DNA from: Candidatus Latescibacterota bacterium
GTDB lineage: Bacteria; JAAXHH01
DNA: 47,117 nucleotides
Assembly: GCA_022823465.1 (NCBI GenBank)
Contig: JAJEHX010000037.1
Coordinates: 1 to 47,117 of the forward strand
Reading direction: 5' to 3'
Position numbers and translations under genes: made by a program. How positions within the stretch are numbered: the stretch's first letter is position 1; each line of letters begins with the position of its first letter. Shown here one piece after another: positions 34,864 to 43,962 of this stretch. The notes beneath the pieces are model-generated. The model saw nothing but the letters and a program-made list of their open reading frames with translations, did not search any database and was not told the origin of the DNA.

Positions 34864-36330
34864 ATGAGCGATCAAGAAGCGAGCACCTGTTCCCTGTTTA
34901 TAAATGGAGATTGGACCGACGCGGCCGAGGCGGCCACGGAACCGGTATTTAACCCTTCCGACGGCAGCGTCATCGCGCAGACGCCCATGTGCGGCGCTTC
35001 CGAAGTCGACGCCGCGGTTCGGGCGGCCCGGGAAGCCCTGCCCGACTGGTCGGCAACCCCGGTAGTGGACCGGGCGAGGATTCTCTTTCGATACGTACAT
35101 CTGCTCGAAGAAAACTTCGAAGCGTTGTCGCGTCTGGTAACGCGCGAGCACGGCAAGACTCTGGAAGAGGCCCGGGGATCCGTGCGGCGGGGTATCGAGG
35201 TCGTCGAGTTCGCCTGCGGGGCGCCTACCCTGCTCATGGGCGATTCCCTCGAACAGGTCGCCAGCGGGATCGACTGCGACACCATCCGGCAGCCCGTGGG
35301 AGTCTGCGCGGGCATTACGCCTTTCAACTTCCCTGCCATGGTGCCCATGTGGATGTACCCCATCGCCATCGTCTGCGGGAACACCTTCGTGCTCAAACCG
35401 TCCGAGAAAGTGCCGCTTACGGCCATCCGGCTCGTGGAACTCCTCCAGGAAGCCGGCCTGCCGCCCGGGGTGATGAACCTGGTCCACGGCGGCGTGGACG
35501 TAGTCAACGCCCTCTGTACCCATCCGGGCATCGACGCCGTATCCTTCGTCGGCTCGTCTCCCGTGGCAAGGCACGTCTACCAGACCGCGACCGCCCATGG
35601 CAAGCGCGTACAGTCGGCCGGCGGCGCCAAGAACTACATGATCATCCTGCCCGACGCGGATCCGGCCTTCACAGTGGATGCCCTGATCGGTTCGGTGTAC
35701 GGGTGCGCTGGTGAGCGGTGCATGGCCGGCAGTGTGGCCGTGGCCGTGGATGAAGCCGCCGGGCGCGTGCTGCCTCCGCTCCGCGAAGCGCTGGATGCGA
35801 TGAAAGTGGGGCCGACGGACCGGGACCCGGAGGCGGACATGGGACCGGTCGTCACCCGGCAGCACCTCGAAAAGGTCCACGGTTACATCGCCTCGGGCCT
35901 GTCGGACGGCGCCTCGCTCTACCGGGACGGCCGGGGCGTGGAAGTGCCGGAGACGCCGGACGGATTCTACCTGGGGCCTACGATTTTCGACGACGCGGCC
36001 ACGGACATGAAGATCGTCCGCGAAGAGATCTTCGGTCCTGTCCTTTCCGTGATTCGCACCGACAGTCTGGACAAGGGCATCGAAGCCTGTAATCAGAGCG
36101 GATTCGGCAACGCCGCGGTCCTGTTCACGGGCGACGGCAAGGCCGCCCGGACGTTCAGAAACCGGGTCAGCGCGGGCATGGTGGGCATCAACGTCGGCGT
36201 ACCGGCCCCCATGGCGTTTTTCCCGTTCTCGGGATGGAACGGTTCGTTCTTCGGCGACCTGCACATCCAGGGCAAGGAAGGGTTCGCCTTCTATACGCGG
36301 CAAAAAACCACCATGAGCCGCTGGGCCTGA
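34864..36330 (+). CDS. mmsA: Methylmalonate-semialdehyde dehydrogenase (CoA-acylating)
   Basis: The 488-residue aldehyde dehydrogenase converts methylmalonate (or malonate) semialdehyde with NAD+ and CoA to propionyl-CoA (or acetyl-CoA) and CO2, ending valine or inositol catabolism. Signs of this subfamily are GVCAGITPFNFPAMVPMWMYPIA in pieces, RVQSAGGAKNYMIILPDA, and Cys286 in the GCAGERCMAGSVAV motif, where other ALDHs have GQxC. The C-terminal PMAFFPFSGWNGSFFGDLH also fits. The ATG at 34864 has GAGGAG at workable spacing; the ATG at 34861 is too close to it. Downstream lies a repeat-rich spacer, then DUF362. Confidence 0.95.
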   Translation: MSDQEASTCSLFINGDWTDAAEAATEPVFNPSDGSVIAQTPMCGASEVDAAVRAAREALPDWSATPVVDRARILFRYVHLLEENFEALSRLVTREHGKTLEEARGSVRRGIEVVEFACGAPTLLMGDSLEQVASGIDCDTIRQPVGVCAGITPFNFPAMVPMWMYPIAIVCGNTFVLKPSEKVPLTAIRLVELLQEAGLPPGVMNLVHGGVDVVNALCTHPGIDAVSFVGSSPVARHVYQTATAHGKRVQSAGGAKNYMIILPDADPAFTVDALIGSVYGCAGERCMAGSVAVAVDEAAGRVLPPLREALDAMKVGPTDRDPEADMGPVVTRQHLEKVHGYIASGLSDGASLYRDGRGVEVPETPDGFYLGPTIFDDAATDMKIVREEIFGPVLSVIRTDSLDKGIEACNQSGFGNAAVLFTGDGKAARTFRNRVSAGMVGINVGVPAPMAFFPFSGWNGSFFGDLHIQGKEGFAFYTRQKTTMSRWA

Positions 36331-36432
36331 GCGCGGTGAGCCGGGGCGTGGCGATCTGAGCGCGGTGGCCTGAGCGTGGTGGCGTGGGCGCGGCGGCCTG
36401 GGCCTGTGACATGAGCCGGTGAATCTGAGCGC
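36327..36432. repeat. Degenerate CTGAGCGCGGTG array starting at the mmsA stop codon
   Basis: CTGAGCGCGGTG occurs at 36327 and 36356, CTGAGCGTGGTG at 36370, a looser GTGGGCGCGGCG near 36384 and CTGAGCGC at 36425. The TGA of the first copy is the mmsA stop. The array fills the 117-bp spacer up to the DUF362 SD. Confidence 0.75.
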
Positions 36433-36447
36433 ATAAAGGATGCGAAG

Positions 36448-37530
36448 ATGTCCAAACCCGACGTGTACATCCTGAAGACCCAACTGGCCGGGGAGGATGC
36501 GTTGAACGACGCGGCCTTCGCAAGCCCGGCACGTGAAATGCTGCGCACGCTGGACGTCGATCCCGGTGGCCGCGCCGTGATGATGAAACCCAACGTCACG
36601 GCCGGGGCGCCGCGCAACAGCGGTATCGTGACCCATCCCGCCTTCGTGGGAGGGATGATCGATTATTTCGTCGAGGACGCGGGCGTGCCGCGCGACGAAG
36701 TGTACGTCGGCGAAGCGACGAGCAGGCTGACGTCGCAGGCCCAGCGCGATCTGTCCTGGGCCAGGAGCGGCTATACCGAGATGGCGCGTGAAAAACGCGT
36801 TCGGTTGCTTGAACTGGCGGACTACGGCAACGTGCGCGTCACCCCGGGCAGCACGGTGCAACTCCACAACATTGGGATTTCCCGCTGGGCCGCCGCGGAC
36901 AACGTGTTCTACATCAACGTGCCCAAGCTGAAGACCCACAACCTGGGCGTGGTCACGTTGTGCGGCAAGAACCAGCAGGGCATCATGATTCCGGTCACGG
37001 AAAGGCACCTCTGTTCGGACGCTTGGCGCGCCACGTTCGGACGGGACGAGAAGCGAAAGCAGGGACGCGAGTGGATGCGGGTCGAGGACCACGAAGCCTG
37101 GCAGCGGACCATCGCCCACATGCACTGGGACGTCTATCTGGCCTGCCGGCCCGACTTCAACGTGGTGGAGGGCATCGTGGGACGGGACGGGAACGCCTTC
37201 TACCAGGGCCGCAACTTTCCCACGGGCTTGGTCGTTGCCGGCGAATCCATGGCCGCGGTGGACCTGGTGGCCGCCCATCTCATGGGATTCGAGCCGTCGA
37301 ACCTGGTATACCTGCAGGTGGGGATAGCACGGGGACTCTGTCCGCCCTCGATCAACGAGGTGAACGTGTACCTGGTCCGGGACGGCGAAGTGGCCGGATT
37401 GACCAACCCTGGCCGGTTCAGGGCCGATCCCCCCTTCGAGGTGTACCGGGACATCCCCGCGGACTACCCGAAAAAAGACCTCTTCGACGAGTACGACCCG
37501 AACGCCGAAGATTTCCAGATCACGGCCTGA
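36448..37530 (+). CDS. DUF362 domain-containing protein
   Basis: The 360-residue protein has the DUF362 pattern: AVMMKPNVTAGAPRNSGIVTHPAFVGG, then VPKLKTHNLGVVTLCGKNQQGIM, FNVVEGIVGRDGNAF and GESMAAVDLVAAHLMGFEP, in successive pieces. There is no CxxCxxC ferredoxin tail, which many DUF362 proteins carry. The function of the family is not established; links to iron-sulfur chemistry have been suggested. AAAGGA lies upstream of the ATG. An IDO-family gene follows 47 bp downstream and is probably co-transcribed. Confidence 0.88.
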   Translation: MSKPDVYILKTQLAGEDALNDAAFASPAREMLRTLDVDPGGRAVMMKPNVTAGAPRNSGIVTHPAFVGGMIDYFVEDAGVPRDEVYVGEATSRLTSQAQRDLSWARSGYTEMAREKRVRLLELADYGNVRVTPGSTVQLHNIGISRWAAADNVFYINVPKLKTHNLGVVTLCGKNQQGIMIPVTERHLCSDAWRATFGRDEKRKQGREWMRVEDHEAWQRTIAHMHWDVYLACRPDFNVVEGIVGRDGNAFYQGRNFPTGLVVAGESMAAVDLVAAHLMGFEPSNLVYLQVGIARGLCPPSINEVNVYLVRDGEVAGLTNPGRFRADPPFEVYRDIPADYPKKDLFDEYDPNAEDFQITA

Positions 37531-37577
37531 CGAAACGACCGGATGTTAAGGCGGGCCGGATAACCGGAGGGTCTCCC

Positions 37578-38762
37578 ATGGCACAGGAAAGGGCAGATCC
37601 CCTCTACGCCTCTTTGATGTCCCCCGCGGCGCGCGACCTGACCCACGGGTTTCTTCCTCCCGACGACCCGATATCGCGCCTGCCCGAAACCTTCGAAGAC
37701 TGGGAGCAGACCGGCGACGTGCTGCCCAAGCTGGCCCTGTCGCGGCATATCCGACCCGTCGTGGAGGACCTGCCCCCTTTCTCTTTGGATCGACTGTATA
37801 CCCTCGCCGAGCATGAGCGGGCCATGAGCCTGCTTTCCTTCCTGGCCAACATGTACGTCTTCGCGCCCGGTCACCCTGTCGCCACCGCGATCCCTAAAAA
37901 CCTGGCCCGGGGCTGGTACGCCGTCGCATGCCGCCTGGGCCGTCTGCCCATGCTGACCTACGCGTCCCAGGTCATATACAACTGGCGCAGGTTCGACCGG
38001 CAGGGTCCCGTCGAAGTCGGCAATCTCCACATGATGCTGAATTTCCTCGGCGGCATGGACGAAGAATGGTTCGTCACCATCCACGTGCATATCGAGGCGG
38101 TTGCGGGCCACGCGCTTTCCGTGTTGATCCCCGGCCAGGAAGCGGTGTCGAGGGGAGACTGCGAGACAGTTGTGCGCTCCCTGGACGCGGTGACCGATAC
38201 CCTCCACGAAATGCGGGCGGTCCTGGAACGGATGACGGAACGCTGCGATCCGAATACGTACTATCACCGGGTCAGGCCGTACATGTTCGGTTGGAAGAAC
38301 AACCCCGAGCTGCCAGACGGCATGGTATATACCGGCGTGGAAGCCTATGGGGGAAGGCCCCGGCAGTTCCGCGGCGAGACTGGGGCGCAGAGCGCGGTCA
38401 TCTACGCCGTGGACGGCTTTCTCGGCATTGAGCATGGCTATGATGAAATGCGGGCGTACCTGATGGAAATGCGGGACTACATGCCCGCGCAGGACCGCCA
38501 TTTCATCGAAACCGTGGAACGCGGGCCATCAGCCCGACAGCTTGCCCTGGAGCGCGGGAACGACCTGCCGGAATTGAGGAATGCCTACAACGCCTCGGTG
38601 GAAGCACTGTACGAATTCCGGCGGCTGCACATCGAGTACGCGGCGATGTACGTCCTCAAACCGGGACAGCGGGAAAACAAGGGGCACGTCGGCACCGGGG
38701 GCACGCCCTTCACGGTATACTTGAAGAAGCATATCGACGAGACCCTTGCCCACCGCATCTAG
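37578..38762 (+). CDS. Indoleamine 2,3-dioxygenase family protein
   Basis: The 394-residue protein matches the IDO family, haem enzymes that open the indole ring of tryptophan to N-formylkynurenine. Visible signatures are RVRPYMFGWKNNPELPDGMV, RQFRGETGAQSAVIYAVDGF, MPAQDRHFIETVE, His351 in LHIEYAAMYVLKP as the likely proximal haem ligand, and GTGGTPFTVYLKKH at the C-terminus. Length is close to human IDO1 (403). The ATG at 37578 has CGGAGG upstream. The same frame is open back to 36960, but that part shadows DUF362. No kynureninase, formamidase or other pathway gene is adjacent. A non-tryptophan substrate is possible. Confidence 0.88.
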   Translation: MAQERADPLYASLMSPAARDLTHGFLPPDDPISRLPETFEDWEQTGDVLPKLALSRHIRPVVEDLPPFSLDRLYTLAEHERAMSLLSFLANMYVFAPGHPVATAIPKNLARGWYAVACRLGRLPMLTYASQVIYNWRRFDRQGPVEVGNLHMMLNFLGGMDEEWFVTIHVHIEAVAGHALSVLIPGQEAVSRGDCETVVRSLDAVTDTLHEMRAVLERMTERCDPNTYYHRVRPYMFGWKNNPELPDGMVYTGVEAYGGRPRQFRGETGAQSAVIYAVDGFLGIEHGYDEMRAYLMEMRDYMPAQDRHFIETVERGPSARQLALERGNDLPELRNAYNASVEALYEFRRLHIEYAAMYVLKPGQRENKGHVGTGGTPFTVYLKKHIDETLAHRI

Positions 38763-38780
38763 TCTGCGGGGCCAAAACAG

Positions 38781-38809
38781 TTGCCCCGCCGGGATTTTCG
38801 TGTTAGATT
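38781..38809 (+). promoter_or_regulatory. Possible promoter upstream of ispH
   Basis: TTGCCC (38781-38786) and TAGATT (38804-38809) are 17 bp apart, 38 bp before the ispH ATG. Both hexamers are weak matches, so this is tentative. Confidence 0.28.
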
Positions 38810-38847
38810 AGCGTACTGGTAACGGCCATATCCACAAGGGCTTAGCG

Positions 38848-40104
38848 ATGGCGCGAAAGTTCGACATACCCGGTTTCTACAAGAGCGAGATCACCTCCCG
38901 GATCAAGCAGGGCCGGCGGACGGTCGACCCCAAGAAGAAAGACCTGTCGCCCGCCGTGCTGGATTTCGGCAGCGTCCGGTTCATCTTCGCCAGGCACTTC
39001 GGGTTCTGCTACGGCGTGGAAAACGCGATCGAAATCGTGTACAAGACGCTGGAGGAAAACCCGGGCAAGCGGATCTTTCTGCTCAGCGAGATGATCCACA
39101 ATCCTAACGTCAACACCGATTTGCAGGCCCGGGGCATTCAGTTCATCCACACTACCCTGGGCGAGCAGCTCATTCCATGGGATGAACTGACCCCCGACGA
39201 CCTGGTCGTCGTTCCCGCCTTTGGAACCACGGTGGAGATCAAGGAGATGCTGACCCGGCGGGGGATCGACTTCTGTACCTACGATACGACCTGTCCCTTC
39301 GTCGAGAAGGTCTGGACCCGCGGAGGACAGATCGGCCAGCAGGGATTCACAGTGGTCATTCACGGGAAACCCCGGCACGAAGAAACGCGGGCGACCTTTT
39401 CCCACAGCGTCCAGCAGGCCCCGACCGTCGTGGTCCGGGACCGGGAAGAGACTCTCGTCCTCGCCGATATCATCACGGGCAGGCAAAGCGGGGAACGGTT
39501 CTACGAGGTCTTTGGCGAAAACTGCTCCGAGGGGTTCGATCCTGAGCTCCATCTGAACCGCGTCGGCGTGATCAACCAGACCACCATGCTCGCCAGCGAG
39601 ACCCACGAGATCGCGCGGTTGATCAGGGAAGCGCTTGCGGAAAAGTACGGTGCCAAATACATCGACGACCATTTCGCCGATACCTCGGATACCCTGTGCT
39701 ACGCGAGCAATGAGAATCAGAACGCCACTTACGCCATGATCGAAAAGGGGGCGGACGTGGCCCTCGTCGTCGGCGGCTACAACTCGTCCAACACTTCTCA
39801 CCTCGTGGAACTCTGCGGGGAGACGATCAGCACTTTTTTCATCAACAGCAGCAAAGACATTCTGTCCGACAGACAGATCCGCCACTTCGACCTTGAGACC
39901 AGGTCGATCGTAGCGACCATCGACTGGCTGCCGGCCACCCGGCCCGTCGACGTCATCCTGACCTGCGGGGCTTCCTGTCCCGATATCATGCTGGACGACG
40001 TGCTGCTGCGCATTCTTTCGTTCTTCCCCGATGCCCCGGAGGTGTCGGAAGTCCTCGCGGATTTCGAGCAGACCGTCCTCCATCCAGTGGTTTCCGCATC
40101 ATAG
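38848..40104 (+). CDS. ispH: 4-hydroxy-3-methylbut-2-enyl diphosphate reductase, long form
   Basis: The 418-residue iron-sulfur enzyme performs the last step of the MEP isoprenoid pathway, making IPP and DMAPP from HMBPP. The three cluster cysteines are C54 (GFCYGVE), C149 (TTCPFVEKVW) and C284 (DTLCYASNENQNA). GGYNSSNTSHLVELC and LTCGASCPD are also conserved. It is about 100 residues longer than E. coli IspH, with an N-terminal extension of about 40 residues and internal insertions, resembling the cyanobacterial/plant-type form. AAGGG lies seven bases before the ATG. It is flanked by unrelated catabolic genes. Confidence 0.94.
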   Translation: MARKFDIPGFYKSEITSRIKQGRRTVDPKKKDLSPAVLDFGSVRFIFARHFGFCYGVENAIEIVYKTLEENPGKRIFLLSEMIHNPNVNTDLQARGIQFIHTTLGEQLIPWDELTPDDLVVVPAFGTTVEIKEMLTRRGIDFCTYDTTCPFVEKVWTRGGQIGQQGFTVVIHGKPRHEETRATFSHSVQQAPTVVVRDREETLVLADIITGRQSGERFYEVFGENCSEGFDPELHLNRVGVINQTTMLASETHEIARLIREALAEKYGAKYIDDHFADTSDTLCYASNENQNATYAMIEKGADVALVVGGYNSSNTSHLVELCGETISTFFINSSKDILSDRQIRHFDLETRSIVATIDWLPATRPVDVILTCGASCPDIMLDDVLLRILSFFPDAPEVSEVLADFEQTVLHPVVSAS

Positions 40105-40189
40105 GCCCGTCGGACCGCTCGTTGACCGGCTCACCGACGCGCAGTCATCCCAAAGAGACGATACAAAACCTACAATTCAGGGGCGTACC

Positions 40190-41056
40190 ATGCAGATCGG
40201 GGTAAGTTCTTACAGTTACAGCAGGCTGATTCGCAACGGCGAAATGACAGAGTTCGACGCCATACGGAAGACCGCGGAACTCGGTTACGATGTGATCGAG
40301 TTTTCCTCGCTGCACCCGCCCGAAGGTCAACCCTTCGAGCGGTACGCCCCAGACGTACGGAAGGCCTGCGACGCGGCCGGACTCCCTATCGCCAATTACA
40401 CGGTCGGCGCGGATTTCATCAACGGAAGCGGCGGGAACTGGAAGGACGAGGTGGAACGGGTGAAGGACGAGGTACGCATCGCCCATCTGCTCGGCGCGCC
40501 CGGCATGCGCCACGACGCCACCCGCGGCTTTGCCGACGGCCGCCCAGGCGGACGCTCATTCGACGACGCGCTGGCCATCCTCGTCCCGGCGATCCGGGCC
40601 GTAACGGAGTTTGCGGCGGACCTGGGCGTGCGGACGATGGTGGAGAACCACGGTTTGTTCTGCCAGGACAGCGAACGGGTGGAAAAACTGGTCAACGGCG
40701 TGAATCACGAGAACTTCGGCGTGCTCATCGACGTGGGCAACTTCCTGTGCGTGGATGAGCCGCCGGACACGGCGGTGGGACGCCTGATCCCCTACGCCTT
40801 TCATGTCCATGCCAAGGACTTCCATACCAGGCCGGGCACGGCGCCCGATCCCGGCGAGGGCTGGTTCCGGACGCGGGGAGGCAACTATCTCAGGGGCGCC
40901 ATCGTCGGCCACGGCGAAGTACCCCTGGCGTCCTGTCTGCACGTCCTTTCCCGGCAGGGTTACGACGGCGTGCTTTCCATCGAGTTCGAAGGCCTAGAGC
41001 ACCCCGTCGACGGCGTTCGCATCGGACTCGACAACCTCAGGCGCTACCTGGGATAA
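40190..41056 (+). CDS. Sugar phosphate isomerase/epimerase family TIM barrel
   Basis: The 288-residue protein has the xylose-isomerase-like TIM-barrel fold (AP_endonuc_2). Metal-site elements can be seen: E in RTMVENHGLFCQD, D and N in GVLIDVGNFLC, H in YAFHVHAKDFH, and E in GVLSIEFEG. These match the divalent-metal site of IolE/IolI/hydroxypyruvate-isomerase-like enzymes. Substrate is unknown; nearby Gfo/Idh/MocA genes suggest polyol or rare-sugar catabolism. The ATG at 40190 has AGGGG upstream; the longer frame from 40031 overlaps ispH and is not used. The stop codon is within an imperfect tandem duplication. Confidence 0.88.
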   Translation: MQIGVSSYSYSRLIRNGEMTEFDAIRKTAELGYDVIEFSSLHPPEGQPFERYAPDVRKACDAAGLPIANYTVGADFINGSGGNWKDEVERVKDEVRIAHLLGAPGMRHDATRGFADGRPGGRSFDDALAILVPAIRAVTEFAADLGVRTMVENHGLFCQDSERVEKLVNGVNHENFGVLIDVGNFLCVDEPPDTAVGRLIPYAFHVHAKDFHTRPGTAPDPGEGWFRTRGGNYLRGAIVGHGEVPLASCLHVLSRQGYDGVLSIEFEGLEHPVDGVRIGLDNLRRYLG

Positions 41057-41090
41057 CCGGCAGGCAATCCGGGATTTTCCGGCGCAATCT
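41050..41090. repeat. Imperfect 20-21-bp tandem duplication across a stop codon
   Basis: GGGATAACCGGCAGGCAATC (from 41050) is followed by GGGATTTTCCGGCGCAATC (from 41071). The TAA stop of the isomerase gene is in the first copy. The second copy runs to the stop of the convergent oxidoreductase gene. Confidence 0.6.
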
Positions 41091-42054
41091 ACCCGAGTCG
41101 CACGACCTCGCCTGTCTCCATGGATTCGTTTGCCGCCAGGGTGACGGCGAGGCTGCCTACCACGTCGCCGTAAGCCGATCTGATCAGCGCCGGATTCCCT
41201 TCTTCAATGGCCTGAAGGAAGAGTTCGTTCTCGAGCTGATAGGGGTTGTTCCGGCCCGGATATCTTACCGTTTCATCTTCCCTTACGACGACCAGGTCGC
41301 CTTTCACGATTTCCACCGTCATGCCACGGGCGATGACCTGCAGCCCTGTCCCGTAACCCTGTTCGGCGACGCAGGAAGAAAGTATGGTGGCCACGGCACC
41401 GCTTTCGAAGGTGAGTGACACGGTGCTGGCGTCCTCCACGTCGTAGTTGGGCAGGTCGTCCATCCGTCCCGTCGTGCCGGCGGCGTAGACGCTGGTCACG
41501 TCCCCCATCAGGTACCGCGCGCAGTCGTACACGTGCGTGGTCTGCTCCACGATCTGGCCGCCCGACTTGGACTTCACGCGCCACCAGGGCGATCCGGGCG
41601 TATTGCCGATCCAGTATCCGTAGGCCAGGGCCGGTCGCACGCCCGACAACAGCTTCCGCGCCTTCTGCGTTACGTCCAGGTAACGCCAGTTGTACCCGAC
41701 GCAGGACAGCACCCCGCTTTCTTCCACTTTTGCCGCGATGTTCCGCGCGGTTTCCATGTCCAGCGCCTGTGGCTTCTCGACGAAGAGGTGGAGGTTCCGT
41801 TCCAGCACGGCGAGTTCCGCATCGCCGTGGGCAAAGGGCGGCAGGCATACGTACACGGCGTCCAACTGTTCCCTGTCCAGCATTTCCCGGTAGTCGGCGT
41901 ATGCGCGTCCCCCGCAACGGTCCGCCGCGGCCTGGGCCCGATCGATCAGGATGTCTGAAAACGCCACGAGTTCGGCCCGATCGATATTGGGCAGGAGGCC
42001 CAGGTGCATGCCCGCGATACCACCCGTTCCGATAAAACCGATACGAACGCCCAT
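41089..42054 (-). CDS. Gfo/Idh/MocA family oxidoreductase (second copy)
   Basis: The 321-residue protein begins MGVRIGFIGTGGIAGMHLGL, the Rossmann dinucleotide site. DAVYVCLPPFAHGDAEL, the Lys of LFVEKPQALDMETARN, and GGQIVEQTTHVYDCARYLMGD, which carries the conserved His/Asp of the family active site, follow. It differs clearly from the oxidoreductase at 33800 and is not a recent duplicate. The ATG at 42054 has GGAGG upstream; the 32 residues before it in the long frame are not family-like. It is convergent with the TIM-barrel isomerase gene 33 bp away. Confidence 0.9.
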   Translation of the reverse strand: MGVRIGFIGTGGIAGMHLGLLPNIDRAELVAFSDILIDRAQAAADRCGGRAYADYREMLDREQLDAVYVCLPPFAHGDAELAVLERNLHLFVEKPQALDMETARNIAAKVEESGVLSCVGYNWRYLDVTQKARKLLSGVRPALAYGYWIGNTPGSPWWRVKSKSGGQIVEQTTHVYDCARYLMGDVTSVYAAGTTGRMDDLPNYDVEDASTVSLTFESGAVATILSSCVAEQGYGTGLQVIARGMTVEIVKGDLVVVREDETVRYPGRNNPYQLENELFLQAIEEGNPALIRSAYGDVVGSLAVTLAANESMETGEVVRLG

Positions 42055-42127
42055 TCCTTTTCCTCCATATTGCTTAATGCGTGGATATGTCGATGGCGGG
42101 ACAGCCTCGGCCCGCCCGTCCGTTAAA

Positions 42128-43882
42128 CTAGTGTTCCCGCTTGACGACAATCATGGTCGTGTCGTCGTCCTGGCGTCCGTTGCCTACGAAGGCGCGCCAC
42201 ACTTCGATCACGTGATCCCTGATCTCTTCTACCGGACAGTCATGGCAGTCTTTAATCGCCTGCTCGAGCCGGTCGATGCCGAATATCTCGTCGTCCTCGT
42301 TGCATTTCTCGATGAGACCATCCGAATACAGGACCACGACGTCCCCTTCATCCAGTTGCACGCGGCCGTCGTCGAAACTCGCGTCCTCGAAGGAGCCCAC
42401 GATCAGGCCCCCCGTGTACAGGTTGACCGTTTCGCCGGACTTCCGGCACAACAGGGGAGGCGGATGGCCGGCGTTGCAGTACACGAAGGTCATTTCCTGC
42501 ATGTTCGCTATGCCGTAGAACAGGGTCGCGAACCGATCGGCGGAGGTGACTTCGTACAACACTTCGTTCACGTGGCCGATCACGTAGCTCGGAAGGTACA
42601 CATAGTAATTGGCATATTCGTGGAAAGAAGTGTACAGCGAAGCCATGGTCAGCGCGGCGGGTATGCCCTTGCCGACCACGTCGCCGACGGCCACGCCCAG
42701 CTGCTTGTCGGAAAAGGGGATGAAATCGTAGAAATCGCCGCCGACTTCCCGGCTCGGCTCGCTGTACACCGCCAGGGACAGTCCGGGGGTCTCGGGGACG
42801 GCGCGCGGCAACAGGGCGCGTTGGATCTCACCGGCGACCTCCAGTTCCCTGTCCAGCGCCCTGCTTCGCCGGGCGTCATCGAACAGGCGCGCGTTTTGTA
42901 TGGCGATACTCGCCTGCGAGGCAAAGGCTTCCAGCAGGGACTGGGCTTCCTCGTCATAGGCGTTCGCCCGGTCGTTTTCAATGTTGAAGACCCCGATGAC
43001 CTGGTTGCCGGACAGCATGGGTACCGCCATTTCCGACTTTGTTTCCGGCCGGTGCTGCACGTACCGGTCGTCTCGTGACACGTCGGGCACGATGATCGCC
43101 CTGCCCGTCTCGGCCGCGGAACCGCTAATGCCCTCGCCCATCTTGAGGTTGATCGCGTCCCTATCGGACGCATATCCCCGGATGGTCCGTTCGACGACCG
43201 CGTTCTGGTCTTCGTCCAGCAAAACGATGGCCGCCGCGTCATAGGGCACGACGGTCTGCAACGCATCGATGATCAGATTCAATACCTCGTTCAGGTCCAG
43301 CGAACCGCTGATCTTCTTGCCCACTTCGTACAGCGCGGTGCGATGCAGCATCTCCTGTCTCGCCAGCCGGAAATGCAGAAGCCGCGTGACGGCATAGCCT
43401 GCGTGTCTCGCCAGGGATATGGTCACTTCCAGCCGTTCGGGATCGAATACGGTCTGATCCGACCCCATGGTCACGAGCATGACACAGTAAAAACGCTCAT
43501 CGATCTGGTGATGGAACAGCACGGCCTGGCCGGCCGGGGAGTCCTGGCCTGACATGGCGCCCACGGGCCACTCCATTTCGCCCGGGTCGTCAATCAGGCG
43601 CGTACTGGGCTGCGGACGCAGCCAGGCCAGTAGCGCTTCTGCTTCGGCGGGTGGGACGGGATGGACAAAATCGCAGCTGGAAGTTTCGAAGGCGATATGG
43701 TTCGAGACACAGTCCACCATGAAGAAACGGCACGTTTCCGCGTCGGACAACTCCAGGGTAATCTCTTCTATGGCGGCGGACAGGTCGGCCTCTCCCGTGG
43801 CCGCCGTCATGCGGGTCAGACCCTCGACCACACGGTGCCACAAGATATCCGAGCGTGTCTCTACAACTGACGATTCCAGCAT
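42128..43882 (-). CDS. GAF-domain PP2C-type (SpoIIE) protein phosphatase
   Basis: The 584-residue regulator has a divergent GAF-like N-terminal part (about 1-180), a clear GAF domain (about 190-340; ISGSLDLNEVLNLIIDALQ, GEGISGSAAETGRAIIVPDV, AVPMLSGNQVIGVFNIEN) and a C-terminal SpoIIE/RsbU-type phosphatase (about 365-584). Metal-binding parts are REVGGDFYDFIPF, GVAVGDVVGKGIPAALTM and the terminal GRQDDDTTMIVV. Such proteins dephosphorylate anti-sigma-antagonists in partner-switching cascades in response to a ligand. No RsbW-type kinase or STAS antagonist gene is present. The ATG at 43882 has a poor SD; rluD ends 80 bp upstream. Confidence 0.88.
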   Translation of the reverse strand: MLESSVVETRSDILWHRVVEGLTRMTAATGEADLSAAIEEITLELSDAETCRFFMVDCVSNHIAFETSSCDFVHPVPPAEAEALLAWLRPQPSTRLIDDPGEMEWPVGAMSGQDSPAGQAVLFHHQIDERFYCVMLVTMGSDQTVFDPERLEVTISLARHAGYAVTRLLHFRLARQEMLHRTALYEVGKKISGSLDLNEVLNLIIDALQTVVPYDAAAIVLLDEDQNAVVERTIRGYASDRDAINLKMGEGISGSAAETGRAIIVPDVSRDDRYVQHRPETKSEMAVPMLSGNQVIGVFNIENDRANAYDEEAQSLLEAFASQASIAIQNARLFDDARRSRALDRELEVAGEIQRALLPRAVPETPGLSLAVYSEPSREVGGDFYDFIPFSDKQLGVAVGDVVGKGIPAALTMASLYTSFHEYANYYVYLPSYVIGHVNEVLYEVTSADRFATLFYGIANMQEMTFVYCNAGHPPPLLCRKSGETVNLYTGGLIVGSFEDASFDDGRVQLDEGDVVVLYSDGLIEKCNEDDEIFGIDRLEQAIKDCHDCPVEEIRDHVIEVWRAFVGNGRQDDDTTMIVVKREH

Positions 43883-43962
43883 GGTATTCAGGGGCCTGGC
43901 GTCCTCGACTGCGGACGGTTCCCGATCGTTCCCACCCTTTCGGACAGGGCGGGGCCGATCAT

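Noticed and set aside
34825-37278. 817-codon minus-strand open frame
   Set aside because: It runs antisense through mmsA and DUF362, both with strong family motifs; composition is shadow-like (His/Arg/Gly-rich).
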